Source: Oscillatoria sp. CS-180 (GTDB lineage Bacteria > Cyanobacteriota > Cyanobacteriia > Phormidesmidales > Phormidesmidaceae). From it: a stretch of 64,000 nt of DNA. The position numbers were made by a program, and so were the translations under genes. The stretch is from assembly GCF_028330965.1 (NCBI RefSeq), contig NZ_JAQMUB010000043.1, positions 62,001 through 126,000 on the forward strand, in the 5' to 3' direction. The notes under the pieces are model-generated. The model saw only the letters and a list, made by a program, of their open reading frames with translations. It had not been told where the DNA came from and ran no database searches. Every line of letters starts with the position of its first letter. Position 1 is the stretch's first letter. Shown here piece by piece: positions 26,378 to 39,130 of the stretch.

Positions 26378-27037
26378 ATGTCGATTAACGTTTTACTGGT
26401 GGACGATCAGGCCATCCTACGGCAAGGCTTGCGAGCACTGCTCAGTCTGGAAGACGATATCACCATCATGGGGGAGGCCAACAATGGACGAGAAGCAGTG
26501 GCCCTAGTTCAGCGATCGCTCGGTAGCTCTGATTCGGTCGATGTCGTGTTGATGGATATCCGCATGCCTGTCATGGATGGTGTCGCGGCTACGCGAGAGA
26601 TTTTACGCCAGCACGACAGCCCTAAAATTCTGATGCTGACCACGTTCGACGACGATGAGCTAGTCCAGCAGGCGGTTCAGTCTGGTGCTATGGGCTACCT
26701 GCTCAAAGATACGCCTTCAGAGGAAGTTGCTCAGGCTATTCGAGCGGTGCATCGAGGGTATGCCCAATTTGGTCCGGGCATTTTCCAAAAGGTGATGCCA
26801 CAGCCAGCTAGTACTGCCAAGCAGTCAGTGCTCCCCGGATGGGACGAGCTAACGCCACGCGAACGAGACGTTTTGGCACTCATCGGTAAAGGAGCGAATA
26901 ATCGAGAAATTGCCCAAGCTTTGTTTTTATCGGAGGGAACGGTCAAAAACCATGTTACTAGCATTTTGAGCCGTTTAGGACTGCGCGATCGCACCCAAGC
27001 AGCCCTGATTGCTGCTGAAAGGATGAAAGAGGAATGA
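26378..27037 (+). CDS. Response regulator, NarL/FixJ family
   Basis: A 219-residue regulator. The receiver domain (1-125) has the acidic pair D9-D10, phospho-acceptor D60 in VVLMDIRMP, Thr in MLTTFDDDE and Lys in LLKDTPSEE. A LuxR-type HTH (about 155-215) reads ELTPRERDVLALIGKGANNREIAQALFLSEGTVKNHVTSIL in outline. It is the cognate partner of the kinase gene that ends 3 nt upstream. Likely targets include the divergent Spy-like gene through the GTCATG sites and possibly its own operon. Confidence 0.94.
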   Translation: MSINVLLVDDQAILRQGLRALLSLEDDITIMGEANNGREAVALVQRSLGSSDSVDVVLMDIRMPVMDGVAATREILRQHDSPKILMLTTFDDDELVQQAVQSGAMGYLLKDTPSEEVAQAIRAVHRGYAQFGPGIFQKVMPQPASTAKQSVLPGWDELTPRERDVLALIGKGANNREIAQALFLSEGTVKNHVTSILSRLGLRDRTQAALIAAERMKEE

Positions 27038-27071
27038 ATGGTAGCAGAAGCTATGACGCTGAGCAGACATC

Positions 27072-27103
27072 AAAAAAGCCGACACGCAAGGCATATCGGC
27101 TTT
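27072..27103 (-). terminator. Rho-independent terminator of prk
   Basis: Stem AAAGCCGA / TCGGCTTT (27075-27082 with 27096-27103). On the minus strand it is followed by a T-run (A-run at 27072-27077 on the plus strand). It lies 20 nt beyond the prk stop, and could also slow transcription from the response regulator on the other strand. Confidence 0.85.
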
Positions 27104-27123
27104 CAAGGTTTTGTTGAGAGTGT

Positions 27124-28122
27124 CTAGCTAACGGCTTGAGGAGCTTTAGCAGTCAGTTTTTCGTAGGTCTCACGCATCTTCAAACCAACCAGAACCTGGA
27201 ACAGACCACTGCCGTTCTTAGAGCCAGGATATTCCCGGTGCTTGAGCAATAGCTCAGTCATTTCACCGTAGTACCTAGTGGAGGTGTTGCTGAGATGGCT
27301 TTCGACGTAAATGAGTTCCTCTAGACGCTCAAATTGACCATCGATTTCAAGGACCGATACTTCATGACCATAGTAAGAATCGGGACCGTAGTGCATCCGA
27401 ATTCCGGGGAAGGAACAAGTCAGCTTACGACCGCAGGGAATCCAATCGATGGTAGACCCCTCATCAAACAGATAAACGGGATTGAAGCCTTCCACGCCTT
27501 CACGCTGCAAGAGACGGACCCGCAGAATCTTCTTCTCTTCGTCGTCAGGAATCAGCTGAGTTGGCAGAATTTGAATAACGACGTCGGCATACTGCTTTTG
27601 AACATCGATGTAGGCTTCGAAATCGGGGCGACGTGCATTGATAGACGCCAGCACATCCTCATAGGTATGCCCCCGCTCAGCCATATCCCGCTGAATTTTC
27701 CAAGCAATTTTAACGTCGTCGTGAATGTCAAGATAAACGCTGAAATCTAACAGCCCACGGACGCGCTCATCGTAGAGAGGATGCAATCCTTCAATCACAA
27801 TAATGCGGTTGGGATCGATGCGCTCAGGAGGGTCGAGCTCGCCTGTTTCATGATTGTAGATTGGCTTATCAATAGGATTACCCTCTTTCAAAGCCTTGAC
27901 CTGCTCGTACATCAAGTCAAAGTTATTCGCTTTAGGATTCAACGCAGTTACGCCTGCTGCCTTGCGCTGTTTCCGATCAAGACTGTGATAGTCATCTAAG
28001 CAGATGACTGTCATGAATTCCTCACCAAACAAATCAGCTAGCCGTCTCAAAAATGTGGATTTACCACATCCTGAGTCTCCAGCAACTCCAATTAAAACCA
28101 CGCGATCCGGCTTACTTGTCAT
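27124..28122 (-). CDS. prk: Phosphoribulokinase
   Basis: A 332-residue Calvin-cycle enzyme that phosphorylates ribulose 5-phosphate with ATP to form the Rubisco substrate. The start is the ATG at 28122 (GAGGAAAG upstream), giving MTSKPDRVVLIGVAGDSGCGKST; a longer frame would add 38 unrelated residues. The P-loop contains Cys19, and Cys41 follows in VICLDDYHS. These two form the regulatory disulphide of cyanobacterial and plant PRK. A second Cys pair (230 and 236, in WIPCGRKLTC) is also present. The protein should be light-activated by thioredoxin and can bind CP12/GAPDH in the dark. Ends at a clear terminator. Divergent from petH across a 714-nt spacer. Confidence 0.97.
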   Translation of the reverse strand: MTSKPDRVVLIGVAGDSGCGKSTFLRRLADLFGEEFMTVICLDDYHSLDRKQRKAAGVTALNPKANNFDLMYEQVKALKEGNPIDKPIYNHETGELDPPERIDPNRIIVIEGLHPLYDERVRGLLDFSVYLDIHDDVKIAWKIQRDMAERGHTYEDVLASINARRPDFEAYIDVQKQYADVVIQILPTQLIPDDEEKKILRVRLLQREGVEGFNPVYLFDEGSTIDWIPCGRKLTCSFPGIRMHYGPDSYYGHEVSVLEIDGQFERLEELIYVESHLSNTSTRYYGEMTELLLKHREYPGSKNGSGLFQVLVGLKMRETYEKLTAKAPQAVS

Positions 28123-30048
<1,926 letters not shown>

Positions 30049-30101
30049 GGGCTTCCATTTACAGTTAGCCTCAGCATGAAATGCCCGTATTTAGGGTAGT
30101 C

Positions 30102-30136
30102 AAAACCGGAGAAGCCTTCTGGCTTCTCCGGTTTTT
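30102..30136 (+). terminator. Rho-independent terminator of petH
   Basis: A 13-bp perfect G/C-rich stem (AACCGGAGAAGCC at 30104-30116, loop TTCT, GGCTTCTCCGGTT at 30121-30133) followed by T-residues. It is 55 nt past the petH stop and upstream of hom. Confidence 0.95.
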
Positions 30137-30195
30137 GTAATGGCAGACCATCCCCTACCATGAGAGTGACACTGTACGAAAGACAGGGGTAAAAG

Positions 30196-31515
30196 GTGAC
30201 GGTCAAACTAGGTCTGTTGGGGTTGGGTACGGTTGGTACAGGGGTGGCAAAAATTTTGCTCGACCCATCAGAGCGACATCCTCTAGTCAGCAAGCTGGAA
30301 ATGGGGCGGGTGGGCGTGCGATCGCTCGACAAGCCACGTGAAGTCGATATTCCGCCCCATCTCTTGACGACAGATTTGGAAGCTATCGTTGCCGATCCCG
30401 ATTTGGACATTGTGGTTGAGCTAATTGGCGGATTGGAACCTGCCCGTTCTCTCATTTTGAAGGCCATCCATCAGGGCAAGCACGTGGTTACGGCAAACAA
30501 AGCTGTTATTGCTCGCTATGGCGATGAAATCTTTACGGCAGCCAACGACGCCGGCGTCTACGTTTTGCTAGAAGCTGCCGTTGGGGGTGGAATTCCTGTC
30601 ATTCAGCCATTGAAGCAGGCATTAGGTGTTAACCGCATTCATGCCGTCACGGGGATCGTCAATGGCACAACCAACTACATCCTGACCCGGATGCAGGAAG
30701 AAGGCGGTGATTTTGAACCCATTCTCAGAGACGCTCAGGCCCTCGGCTATGCCGAAGCTGATCCCACTGCCGATGTCGATGGTCTAGACGCAGCTGACAA
30801 GATTGCCATTCTGGCGTCCCTGGCCTTTGGTGGACGCATTAAACTGTCGGAAGTCTTTTGTGAGGGGATTCGCCAGGTTAGCGCCGCTGATATTGCCTAC
30901 GCTGAACGACTGGGATTTGTGATCAAGCTGCTGGCGATCGCCCGCCGGGATACCTGCCCCGTCTCCAATGATGTACTAGAGCATCTACAGCTGCGGGTTC
31001 ACCCTACGTTAGTGCCAAAGCATCATCCTTTGGCTAGCGTCAACGACGTCTATAACGCCATTCTGGTAGAAGGCGACCCCATTGGTCAGGTCATGTTCTT
31101 TGGGCCAGGAGCAGGATCAGGACCGACGGCAAGTGCCGTGGTGTCCGACGTTCTGAATATTGCTGGAATGCTGACCTCTCAAGTCGTTGAACCTCAGTCA
31201 AAAACCCAAAATCCACTGTTGGCCTGTTCCCATCAGCATTACTGTCAGGTCAGTCCGATGGCCGACATTGTGAGCCGCTTTTATGTCCGGCTGCTGGCAA
31301 AAGACCAGCCGGGTGTTATTGGTCAGGTCGGGCTGTCCTTTGGCAACCATGAGGTCAGTATTGAATCCGTCGTGCAGATTGATATGCGCGGCGATATTGC
31401 TGAGATTGTGGTGGTAACCCACGAAGTGAAAGAAAGTAACCTGCAAAGCGCTCTGAATGAACTGCGAGGATTTGGTGATATTCAAGCTGTTCCAAGTGTG
31501 CTGCGGGTGCTGTAG
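30196..31515 (+). CDS. hom: Homoserine dehydrogenase
   Basis: A 439-residue enzyme that reduces aspartate semialdehyde to homoserine, the branch point to threonine and methionine. GTG start at 30196, giving VKLGLLGLGTVGTGVAK, the Rossmann loop. Also visible are HVVTANKA (active-site Lys), GGGIPVIQPLK, VNGTTNYILTRM, and GYAEADPTADVDGLDAADK, which carries the catalytic Asp/Lys. The last 80 residues form an ACT domain (FYVRLLAKDQPGVIGQVG), which usually confers feedback inhibition by threonine. Full length for the family. prmC follows after only 3 nt, so the two are probably co-transcribed. Confidence 0.96.
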   Translation: MTVKLGLLGLGTVGTGVAKILLDPSERHPLVSKLEMGRVGVRSLDKPREVDIPPHLLTTDLEAIVADPDLDIVVELIGGLEPARSLILKAIHQGKHVVTANKAVIARYGDEIFTAANDAGVYVLLEAAVGGGIPVIQPLKQALGVNRIHAVTGIVNGTTNYILTRMQEEGGDFEPILRDAQALGYAEADPTADVDGLDAADKIAILASLAFGGRIKLSEVFCEGIRQVSAADIAYAERLGFVIKLLAIARRDTCPVSNDVLEHLQLRVHPTLVPKHHPLASVNDVYNAILVEGDPIGQVMFFGPGAGSGPTASAVVSDVLNIAGMLTSQVVEPQSKTQNPLLACSHQHYCQVSPMADIVSRFYVRLLAKDQPGVIGQVGLSFGNHEVSIESVVQIDMRGDIAEIVVVTHEVKESNLQSALNELRGFGDIQAVPSVLRVL

Positions 31516-31518
31516 GGG

Positions 31519-32502
31519 TTGAATTTGAACACCGTCTTTCCTTACGTAATCTCAGGTTCAGCGCTGTGGACGTGGCGATCGCAGGCAATCGCAGACGCGC
31601 AATCGCATCAAATTGATGTCGCTGAAGTGGACTGGCTGCTGCAACAGGTCTGCCAACTGGAGTCGCTGGCTATTCGCTTAGGAACGCTAGCTCACCAATC
31701 TGAAGTGCCATCAGCCGTTCCCCTGGCTGAGTTGAGGACCTTATGGCAGCGGCGCATTCGTGACCGTGTTCCCGTCCAGCACCTTGTGGGAAAAACGCAG
31801 TGGCGCAATTTCACGTTGCACGTCTCTCCCGCAGTCCTAATCCCCCGTCCTGAAACAGAACTCATCGTTGAGTTGGCGGCAGCAATAGTAGCGCAATCCC
31901 CCCAGGCTGAGCAGTTAACGCAGGGTATCTGGGTCGATCTCGGAACGGGCAGCGGTGCGATCGCGCTAGGTTTAGCCGAAGCCTTTCCCCAGGCTGAAAT
32001 TCTGGCAGTGGATATCAGTGTGGCAGCCCTGGAGATGGCTCAACGGAATGCGAAAGAGAACGGACTGAGCGATCGCATTCAGTTTTTGAATGGATCTTGG
32101 TTTGAGCCGTTGTCCCATTTGCGCGGCCAGCTGACAGGCATTGTCTCTAACCCGCCATACATTCCCAACGCCATCATTCCGACCCTGTCTCCTGAAGTTT
32201 CTCAGCATGAGCCACTACTAGCGCTAGATGGGGGTGAGGATGGTCTAACTGCCGTTCAGCATCTGATTCAGGAAGCCCCTCAGTATTTGCGCCCAGATGG
32301 TCTCTGGATCACTGAATTGATGGCCAATCAAGCTTCTAAAGTTATGACACTACTGGCAGAGACCCATCAATACGTGGCGATTCAAAGTGAGCGCGACCTC
32401 GCTGGCATCGAGAGGTTTGTCGTAGCTAGGAAACGCAATATTGAGCTGAAGAAAATGTCCCTAAAGCAAACGGCAGACGGCAGAATTAAGCGCCCTTGTT
32501 GA
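31519..32502 (+). CDS. prmC: Release factor glutamine methyltransferase (PrmC/HemK)
   Basis: A 327-residue SAM-dependent enzyme that methylates the Gln of the GGQ motif in peptide chain release factors. It has the helical N-terminal substrate-binding region, then PVQHLVGKTQWRN, the strand LIPRPETELIVEL, SAM loop VDLGTGSGAIALG, and the signature NPPYIP at 211-216. The start is uncertain: TTG at 31519 is 3 nt after the hom stop and no early ATG is present. The C-terminal 20 residues (KKMSLKQTADGRIKRPC) extend past the usual end and overlap the 3' end of the opposing gene by 17 nt. Confidence 0.93.
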   Translation: MNLNTVFPYVISGSALWTWRSQAIADAQSHQIDVAEVDWLLQQVCQLESLAIRLGTLAHQSEVPSAVPLAELRTLWQRRIRDRVPVQHLVGKTQWRNFTLHVSPAVLIPRPETELIVELAAAIVAQSPQAEQLTQGIWVDLGTGSGAIALGLAEAFPQAEILAVDISVAALEMAQRNAKENGLSDRIQFLNGSWFEPLSHLRGQLTGIVSNPPYIPNAIIPTLSPEVSQHEPLLALDGGEDGLTAVQHLIQEAPQYLRPDGLWITELMANQASKVMTLLAETHQYVAIQSERDLAGIERFVVARKRNIELKKMSLKQTADGRIKRPC

Positions 32503-34957
32503 AGTAGCTATACGAGCAGCTTAACTCTTGTTTGGGTTCCCCAATGGCATATCCCTGGGCGAAGTCAATGCCTATGGTTCTCAGTTTTTCGAGAATAGCT
32601 TTGTCTTCCACAAACTCGGCGATCGTTTTCATGTCGTGCACAGAAGCAATCCGATGAATAGCCTCGACAATAGTTTGATTTCTAGGACTTTCACCGATAG
32701 AGCGCACGAAATTACCGTCAATTTTGACGTAATCGACCGCCTCCAGATGCTTGAGATAGGTAAAAGACGACATGCCTGTTCCGAAATCGTCTAAAGCAAA
32801 CTGACACCCAATTTCTTTGAGGTTGTTGATGAATGCCTTCGCCGTGTGGAAATTGGAGATGGCACAAGTCTCTGTAATTTCAAAGCATAGCTGTTTCGGA
32901 TTCACCTGATATTCCTCTAGCTGCGCTCTCAGAAATTGGAGAAAAGTTTCATCGGTAATCGTGCTGCCTGAAATGTTGATCGCGTACATGCGAGAGTCAT
33001 CTTGCGGCAAACAGGATGTCAGCTCTTGAAAGAATCGACTGATAACCCAGCGATCGACCTCTGCCATCTTGTTGTAGCGCTCTGCCGCAGGAATGAACAC
33101 ATTGGGAGAAATTTTTGTGCCTTCTCGATCTATCATGCGCAGGAGTACCTCATGGTGCCTTTTCTCATGAGTTGAGATCGACTGGATGGGCTGATAGCAG
33201 AGAACGAATCGCTCTTCCTCCAGAGCATCTTGAATGTCAATAATCCATTGCCGTTCTTGTCGCTGTTTTGCCAGTTCAGCGTCATTTTTACGATAAACAT
33301 GCACCCGATTTCGTCCGTTATCTTTAGCTGCATAGCAAGCAACATCTGCATGTCCCAGCACTTCGACTCCGTCCCTCACCTGCGCATTAATTTCGGTGAC
33401 GCCAGCAGAGCAGCCAACATTAAACGAACGGTTCTTGTGAACAAAGCGGAACTCAAGCAGGGTTTGTCGAATGTCATTGATGACCTTGAGGGCTTGAGCG
33501 ACGTTGCAATCCATCAGTAGAATGCCAAACTCGTCTCCGCCCAAACGAGCCAGAATATCGGTCTTACGCAATCCACCTTGAATGAGCATAGCGACTTGTT
33601 GAAGCAGCTGATCCCCTGCTGAATGTCCGCAGGTGTCGTTGATGACTTTGAATTGGTCAAGGTCCAGATAGCATAGTGAATGAATCGTATTGTCCTGCTG
33701 TGCATCAACCACAACTTGACTCAAACGAACTTCAAAGGCTCCCCGATTCATCACGCCCGTCAATGAATCCTGACTAGCTTGTTCAGCCAACTGTCTAGAG
33801 AGTTGTCGGGCCTCGGTGACGTCATGAAAAACAATGACTACGCCCGTCAGTTCACCATCAACGTTGAAGATGGGAGCGGCTGAATCTTGAATACCTCGCT
33901 CTCGGTTGGTTGCTGAGATGAGCAGTGTGTTGTCAGGAATACCTGATGACTTTCTAGTTTTAATCGCTCGATGGACTGGACTTTCAAGCGGTTCACGAGT
34001 GTCGGCATCCACCAGTTTGAGAATTGAAAGGATAGAGTGGCCGTACGCTTCCTCAAGGGTGTATTCGGTCATTTCTTCGGCCTTGGGATTCATGTACTCT
34101 ACACGCCCTCTTCTATCAGTGGCGATGACAGCATCACCAATTGAGGCCAGCGTTGTATGGGCAAAATCTCTTTCTTTGCTGAGTTGGGTTTCGAGCCGTT
34201 TCTGTTCAGTGACGTCGAAAGCGACGCCGCCAACATGACTTTCTCCATGATCATCAACAAACGGAAATTTGTAGACGAGCCAGTGATGCTCTTCTCCGTC
34301 TGGAGTGGGGACCATTTCAATTTGCTGGAGCTTTTGCCCCGTGTTGAGCACCTTGATGTCACTGGCCCGTACGGCTCGGGCGATATTTTTAGGTAGCCAG
34401 TCAAAGTCAGTTTTGCCATTAATGTCGTCATGGCTGGTCGAGAACATACGGTGCATTTCTCGATTGGTGTAAACGTATTTACCTTCTACATCCTTCATGA
34501 ACGCAACTGCCGCAGTGTTGTTCATAAAGGCGTGAAATAGATGCTGAGCAACTTCCAGCTTGTCTTCCAGACGTTTGTTTTCAGTTCGGGCTTCGGTGAC
34601 CATGACGATGCCGCCGATCTCATGGTCATCTTTTGTCCAGGGATAGAGCGCCCACCTCAGATGATCGATGATCCCAGACTGGCGATTAAACGCATCATCT
34701 TTGGATGCCACTTCCGCTTCAGAATTTAAAACTTCACCTTTCAAAGCTCTCTGATGATGATCCTTCCAGCGATCAGGTATTTCGGGAAAAACCTCGTAGT
34801 GGCAGCGCCCGATGAGACTTGACTGATTCTGAAGGGCATAGTCAGAGATCCAGCGAGGACTGTGTGCGAGATACTTGAGTTCTTGATCTAGAACCGCGAT
34901 CGCAACGGGAGCCGTTCTAGCTAATAAAAGAGCTGAATCAAACGATAGGTAGTTCAC
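32486..34957 (-). CDS. PAS-PAS-PAS-GGDEF-EAL cyclic-di-GMP signalling protein
   Basis: An 823-residue soluble sensor. Three PAS domains (about 10-120, 140-255, 262-385) precede a GGDEF domain (about 395-555) and an EAL domain (about 560-815). The cyclase motif RLGGDEF is intact at about 470-476, with an RxxD inhibitory site (RKTD) five residues before it. In the EAL domain the first motif reads EVL, a common active variant, and ALDDFGTGMSS, ITET and VKIDG are kept. It may thus make or degrade c-di-GMP depending on PAS input. The last PAS has EEMTEYTLEEAYGHS. GTG start at 34957. It converges on prmC with a 17-nt 3' overlap. In cyanobacteria such proteins control motility, aggregation and polysaccharide. 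Confidence 0.93.
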   Translation of the reverse strand: MNYLSFDSALLLARTAPVAIAVLDQELKYLAHSPRWISDYALQNQSSLIGRCHYEVFPEIPDRWKDHHQRALKGEVLNSEAEVASKDDAFNRQSGIIDHLRWALYPWTKDDHEIGGIVMVTEARTENKRLEDKLEVAQHLFHAFMNNTAAVAFMKDVEGKYVYTNREMHRMFSTSHDDINGKTDFDWLPKNIARAVRASDIKVLNTGQKLQQIEMVPTPDGEEHHWLVYKFPFVDDHGESHVGGVAFDVTEQKRLETQLSKERDFAHTTLASIGDAVIATDRRGRVEYMNPKAEEMTEYTLEEAYGHSILSILKLVDADTREPLESPVHRAIKTRKSSGIPDNTLLISATNRERGIQDSAAPIFNVDGELTGVVIVFHDVTEARQLSRQLAEQASQDSLTGVMNRGAFEVRLSQVVVDAQQDNTIHSLCYLDLDQFKVINDTCGHSAGDQLLQQVAMLIQGGLRKTDILARLGGDEFGILLMDCNVAQALKVINDIRQTLLEFRFVHKNRSFNVGCSAGVTEINAQVRDGVEVLGHADVACYAAKDNGRNRVHVYRKNDAELAKQRQERQWIIDIQDALEEERFVLCYQPIQSISTHEKRHHEVLLRMIDREGTKISPNVFIPAAERYNKMAEVDRWVISRFFQELTSCLPQDDSRMYAINISGSTITDETFLQFLRAQLEEYQVNPKQLCFEITETCAISNFHTAKAFINNLKEIGCQFALDDFGTGMSSFTYLKHLEAVDYVKIDGNFVRSIGESPRNQTIVEAIHRIASVHDMKTIAEFVEDKAILEKLRTIGIDFAQGYAIGEPKQELSCSYSYFNKGA

Positions 34958-35129
34958 TTTTTAAAGTTACGGTGAAGGAATCTGAACGATCGTTATAGCT
35001 CTTCTGTTGATGGCCCTCGAACCGTAATATCCTCAGAATTAAATCCTGGTCATTCCTCTTGATGAAAGGAATATGCGTGATTACGCTCACTCCAAGCCAA
35101 AAAATCTAAGGCTAGGGACGGTACCCTTT

Positions 35130-35185
35130 AGGTATAGTCAGATGACTTGCCGTCCTGTCCTCGTGGAACGGGTAACGGTCATAGC
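35130..35185 (-). repeat. Dispersed structured repeat, copy D (partial)
   Basis: Only the half carrying the CCGT...GACGG part is kept: on the minus strand ACCCGTTCCACGAGGACAGG, GACGGCAAGTCATCTGAC. It lies 28 nt upstream of the phytase-like gene start. The 256-nt gap (34958-35213) shows nothing else. Confidence 0.7.
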
Positions 35186-35213
35186 ATTCAGGGAATCGCA
35201 AAGGTAGGTTACG

Positions 35214-36446
35214 GTGAAGAACGCTGCTCAGGTTAGCATCAAGCACTTTGTTCGATACGGCTCTCGTGCGATCGCTGTCTGGCCGCACTTCATCAAAAGG
35301 AAGGTACTATTGGCAGTGCTTTCAGTCCTCTGGCTAGTCGGGTGTTCACTGCCTCAGGTCAGCGCTGAGTCCCGCCTCTTCTTGCCCCTAGAGGTTGAAT
35401 TGGTGGACGTTGTGACGCTGCCGAAGCAATCCTTTGAAGGCACGCCTGTTGGCGGACTGTCAGCGATCGCCTATGACAGCAACCGAAATGTGTTTTATGC
35501 CGTTTCGGATGACAAGGGTCAGTTGTCGCCGCCACGTTTTTATACCCTTGATATCCAAACGGACTTAAAGAATTCTGAAGCACCCAAAATTCTGTCAGTT
35601 GAAGTGCAAGCTGTTACCACCTTGAAAGATTCAACAGGCACTGAGTACCCAATCAATCGTCTTGATTCAGAGGGGATTGTGCTTTCCCCCCGCCAGAGCG
35701 TATTTATCTCTAGCGAAGGTTTGGCGGAGGCCCAGTCACCCCCAGCACTCAACGAATATGACCTGGATACAGGGGTCTTGAGAACAGAATTCAGGCTGCC
35801 AGACAGATTGATTCCTGAGACGGATGAAGACGGCGTTGAGATCGTCAAAGGCGTTCGCAGCAATCAAGGGCTTGAAGCACTGACACTAGGCTTGTTTTCT
35901 AGTGCAGGCGCTTTCGAACCCTTTCGATTGTTTGTGGCAACTGAATCTGCTCTGGCGCAAGATTTCGACCCTAATCCTGAAAATCCGCTGACAAACCGCT
36001 TCTTGCACTATCTGATTGGCCCTGATCAATCCACCTTCATTGCGGAGCATGCTTACCCTCTGAGCTTGGAACCGATGGGTGCTGTTAGCAGTGGCCTGAC
36101 AGAACTGGTGGCAGTTGATCAGGGTGGGCATTTCTTGGCGCTAGAGCGAGTGTATGGAATTCGCGGGTTTGAAATCAAGCTTTTTCAGCTGGCGACTGGA
36201 GGAGCAACCGACATTTCTAACCGAGTAGCGCTACCGTCTTTGGCGGGCATCAACCCGATTCGAAAGCAATTAATGTTGGATTTCAATACCCTAGATAGTC
36301 CTGTCGAGGCGATCGACAACTTGGAGGGAATGACCCTGGGTCCGCCTTTCTCCGACGGAACCCGTAGCTTATGGCTAATCAGTGACGATAACTTTTCTGA
36401 CGAACAAACGACTCAGATTTGGCTATTTCGGCTGAAAAATTTGTAA
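35214..36446 (+). CDS. Esterase-like/phytase-like beta-propeller lipoprotein
   Basis: A 410-residue secreted protein of the esterase-like activity of phytase family (PF13449). GTG start at 35214; a long basic N-region precedes the hydrophobic stretch VLLAVLSVLWLVGCS, whose LVGC is a good lipobox, so the mature protein is probably membrane-anchored outside the cytoplasm. Family landmarks are GGLSAIAYD, FYAVSDDKGQ, LDSEGIVLSP, SNQGLEALTLG and, near the end, NLEGMTLGP with SLWLISDDNF. Homologues bind calcium and may hydrolyse phosphoesters, a possible phosphate-scavenging role. No Pho box was found. It is monocistronic. Confidence 0.85.
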   Translation: MKNAAQVSIKHFVRYGSRAIAVWPHFIKRKVLLAVLSVLWLVGCSLPQVSAESRLFLPLEVELVDVVTLPKQSFEGTPVGGLSAIAYDSNRNVFYAVSDDKGQLSPPRFYTLDIQTDLKNSEAPKILSVEVQAVTTLKDSTGTEYPINRLDSEGIVLSPRQSVFISSEGLAEAQSPPALNEYDLDTGVLRTEFRLPDRLIPETDEDGVEIVKGVRSNQGLEALTLGLFSSAGAFEPFRLFVATESALAQDFDPNPENPLTNRFLHYLIGPDQSTFIAEHAYPLSLEPMGAVSSGLTELVAVDQGGHFLALERVYGIRGFEIKLFQLATGGATDISNRVALPSLAGINPIRKQLMLDFNTLDSPVEAIDNLEGMTLGPPFSDGTRSLWLISDDNFSDEQTTQIWLFRLKNL

Positions 36447-36645
36447 TCCAACGAGCCACAAATAGCAAAGCTGACCTGCCCCAAACTGTGAAGGGGAACT
36501 GATGAGTTATGAGGTCTTTTTCCTTCGCTCGTAAGTTACAGTATTGCGATCGCGCTCAACCGATTCGCGACCTACTTTTTCTAGGAAAGCTATGTTTAGG
36601 GGACATAAAGCTGATAAATTAAGCGGGTATTAGCGAAGTGTTTGA

Positions 36646-37806
<1,161 letters not shown>

Positions 37807-37986
37807 GTTTATTGCTTAGCAACCGCTAGCTGCAGGAAGGTTGAGCCTAATGGGTGCATCAGGTTTATGCCGATCATCGGAACATTCTAGTGACCTTCTT
37901 TGCCCTTCAGGCGGGTGCTTGATTTCTTGGCTCGATGATTTTTGCCCTAAGTCTCCAATTTGCGTCCTAGCCTCCGGTCATGGCCC

Positions 37987-39120
37987 ATGCGTATTGCCCT
38001 GTTTACTGAAACCTTTTTGCCCAAAGTCGATGGCATTGTTACTCGCCTGAAGCATACAGTCGAGCACCTGCAGCGGCTTGACGACGATGTCATGGTGTTT
38101 TGTCCTGAAGGAGGATTGACGAGCTATAAGGGTGCTCAAATTCACGGTGTGTCTGGGTTAGCTTTTCCCCTCTATCCAGAACTCAAGTTAGCGCTACCTC
38201 GACCTTCGATTGGTGAAGCTCTAGAGGCGTTTCGTCCCGATCTGATTCATATTGTGAATCCGGCAGTATTGGGACTAGCGGGATTGTTTTATGCCAAGAC
38301 CTTGGACATTCCCTTGATGGCCTCTTATCACACCCATCTGCCTAAGTATCTGGAGCACTATGGTTTGGGAATGCTCGAAGGGGTCATGTGGGAGCTAGTG
38401 AAAGCTGTGCATAACCAAGCTCGGGTGAATCTAGTAACCTCCACTGCCATGCAACAGGAACTGAGTGAGCACGGCGTTGAGCGGGTTCAAGTTTGGCAAC
38501 GAGGCGTGGATACGGAACTCTTTTGCCCTGAACTAGCCAGTCGTGAAATGCGCGATCGCCTCACCCAAGGTCATCCAGATGCACCCCTGCTGCTCTATAT
38601 CGGTCGTCTTTCTGCCGAGAAGGAAATTGATCGCATCAAGCCCGTTTTGGAAGCGATTCCAGATGCTCGCCTAGCTTTGGTGGGTGACGGTCCGAATCGG
38701 GAGCAGCTCGAAAAGCATTTTATGGGTACCCACACTCACTTTGTGGGCTACCTAGCTGGTGAGGAACTGGCCTCAGCCTATGCCTCTGCTGACGTGTTTG
38801 TTTTTCCCTCGCGGACGGAGACCTTAGGATTAGTGCTCTTGGAAGCAATGGCGGCAGGGTGTCCTGTGGTCGCTGCTGACGCTGGGGGCATTCCTGACAT
38901 CGTGACCGATGGCGAAAATGGCTATTTGTTTGATCCGAAGGACGATTATGGGGCGATCGCGGCAGCTCAGCGCTTGTTCAATCGGGGTGCTGAACGCGAG
39001 TTAATGCGTCGCAATGCTCGGATTGAAGCTGAGAAATGGGGTTGGAATGCAGCAACTCAGCAGCTACAGCAGTTTTATAGCAGGATTTTGGACGTGGACT
39101 CCATGCCGTCCGCAGCTTGA
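37987..39120 (+). CDS. sqdX: Sulfoquinovosyltransferase (SQDG synthase)
   Basis: A 377-residue GT4 glycosyltransferase that moves sulfoquinovose from the UDP donor to diacylglycerol, the last step of sulfolipid synthesis. The ATG at 37987 gives MRIALFTETFLPKVDGIVTR, the typical SqdX/SQD2 start; an earlier in-frame start adds nine residues. Also visible are HIVNPAVLG, SYHTHLPKYLEHYG, LLYIGRLSAEKEID and the donor-site E-x7-E in RTETLGLVLLEAMAAG. It acts at the cytoplasmic face of the thylakoid or plasma membrane. It lies 180 nt after sqdB on the same strand. A copy of the dispersed repeat begins 11 nt past the stop. Confidence 0.95.
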   Translation: MRIALFTETFLPKVDGIVTRLKHTVEHLQRLDDDVMVFCPEGGLTSYKGAQIHGVSGLAFPLYPELKLALPRPSIGEALEAFRPDLIHIVNPAVLGLAGLFYAKTLDIPLMASYHTHLPKYLEHYGLGMLEGVMWELVKAVHNQARVNLVTSTAMQQELSEHGVERVQVWQRGVDTELFCPELASREMRDRLTQGHPDAPLLLYIGRLSAEKEIDRIKPVLEAIPDARLALVGDGPNREQLEKHFMGTHTHFVGYLAGEELASAYASADVFVFPSRTETLGLVLLEAMAAGCPVVAADAGGIPDIVTDGENGYLFDPKDDYGAIAAAQRLFNRGAERELMRRNARIEAEKWGWNAATQQLQQFYSRILDVDSMPSAA

Positions 39121-39130
39121 GTGAGCATGA

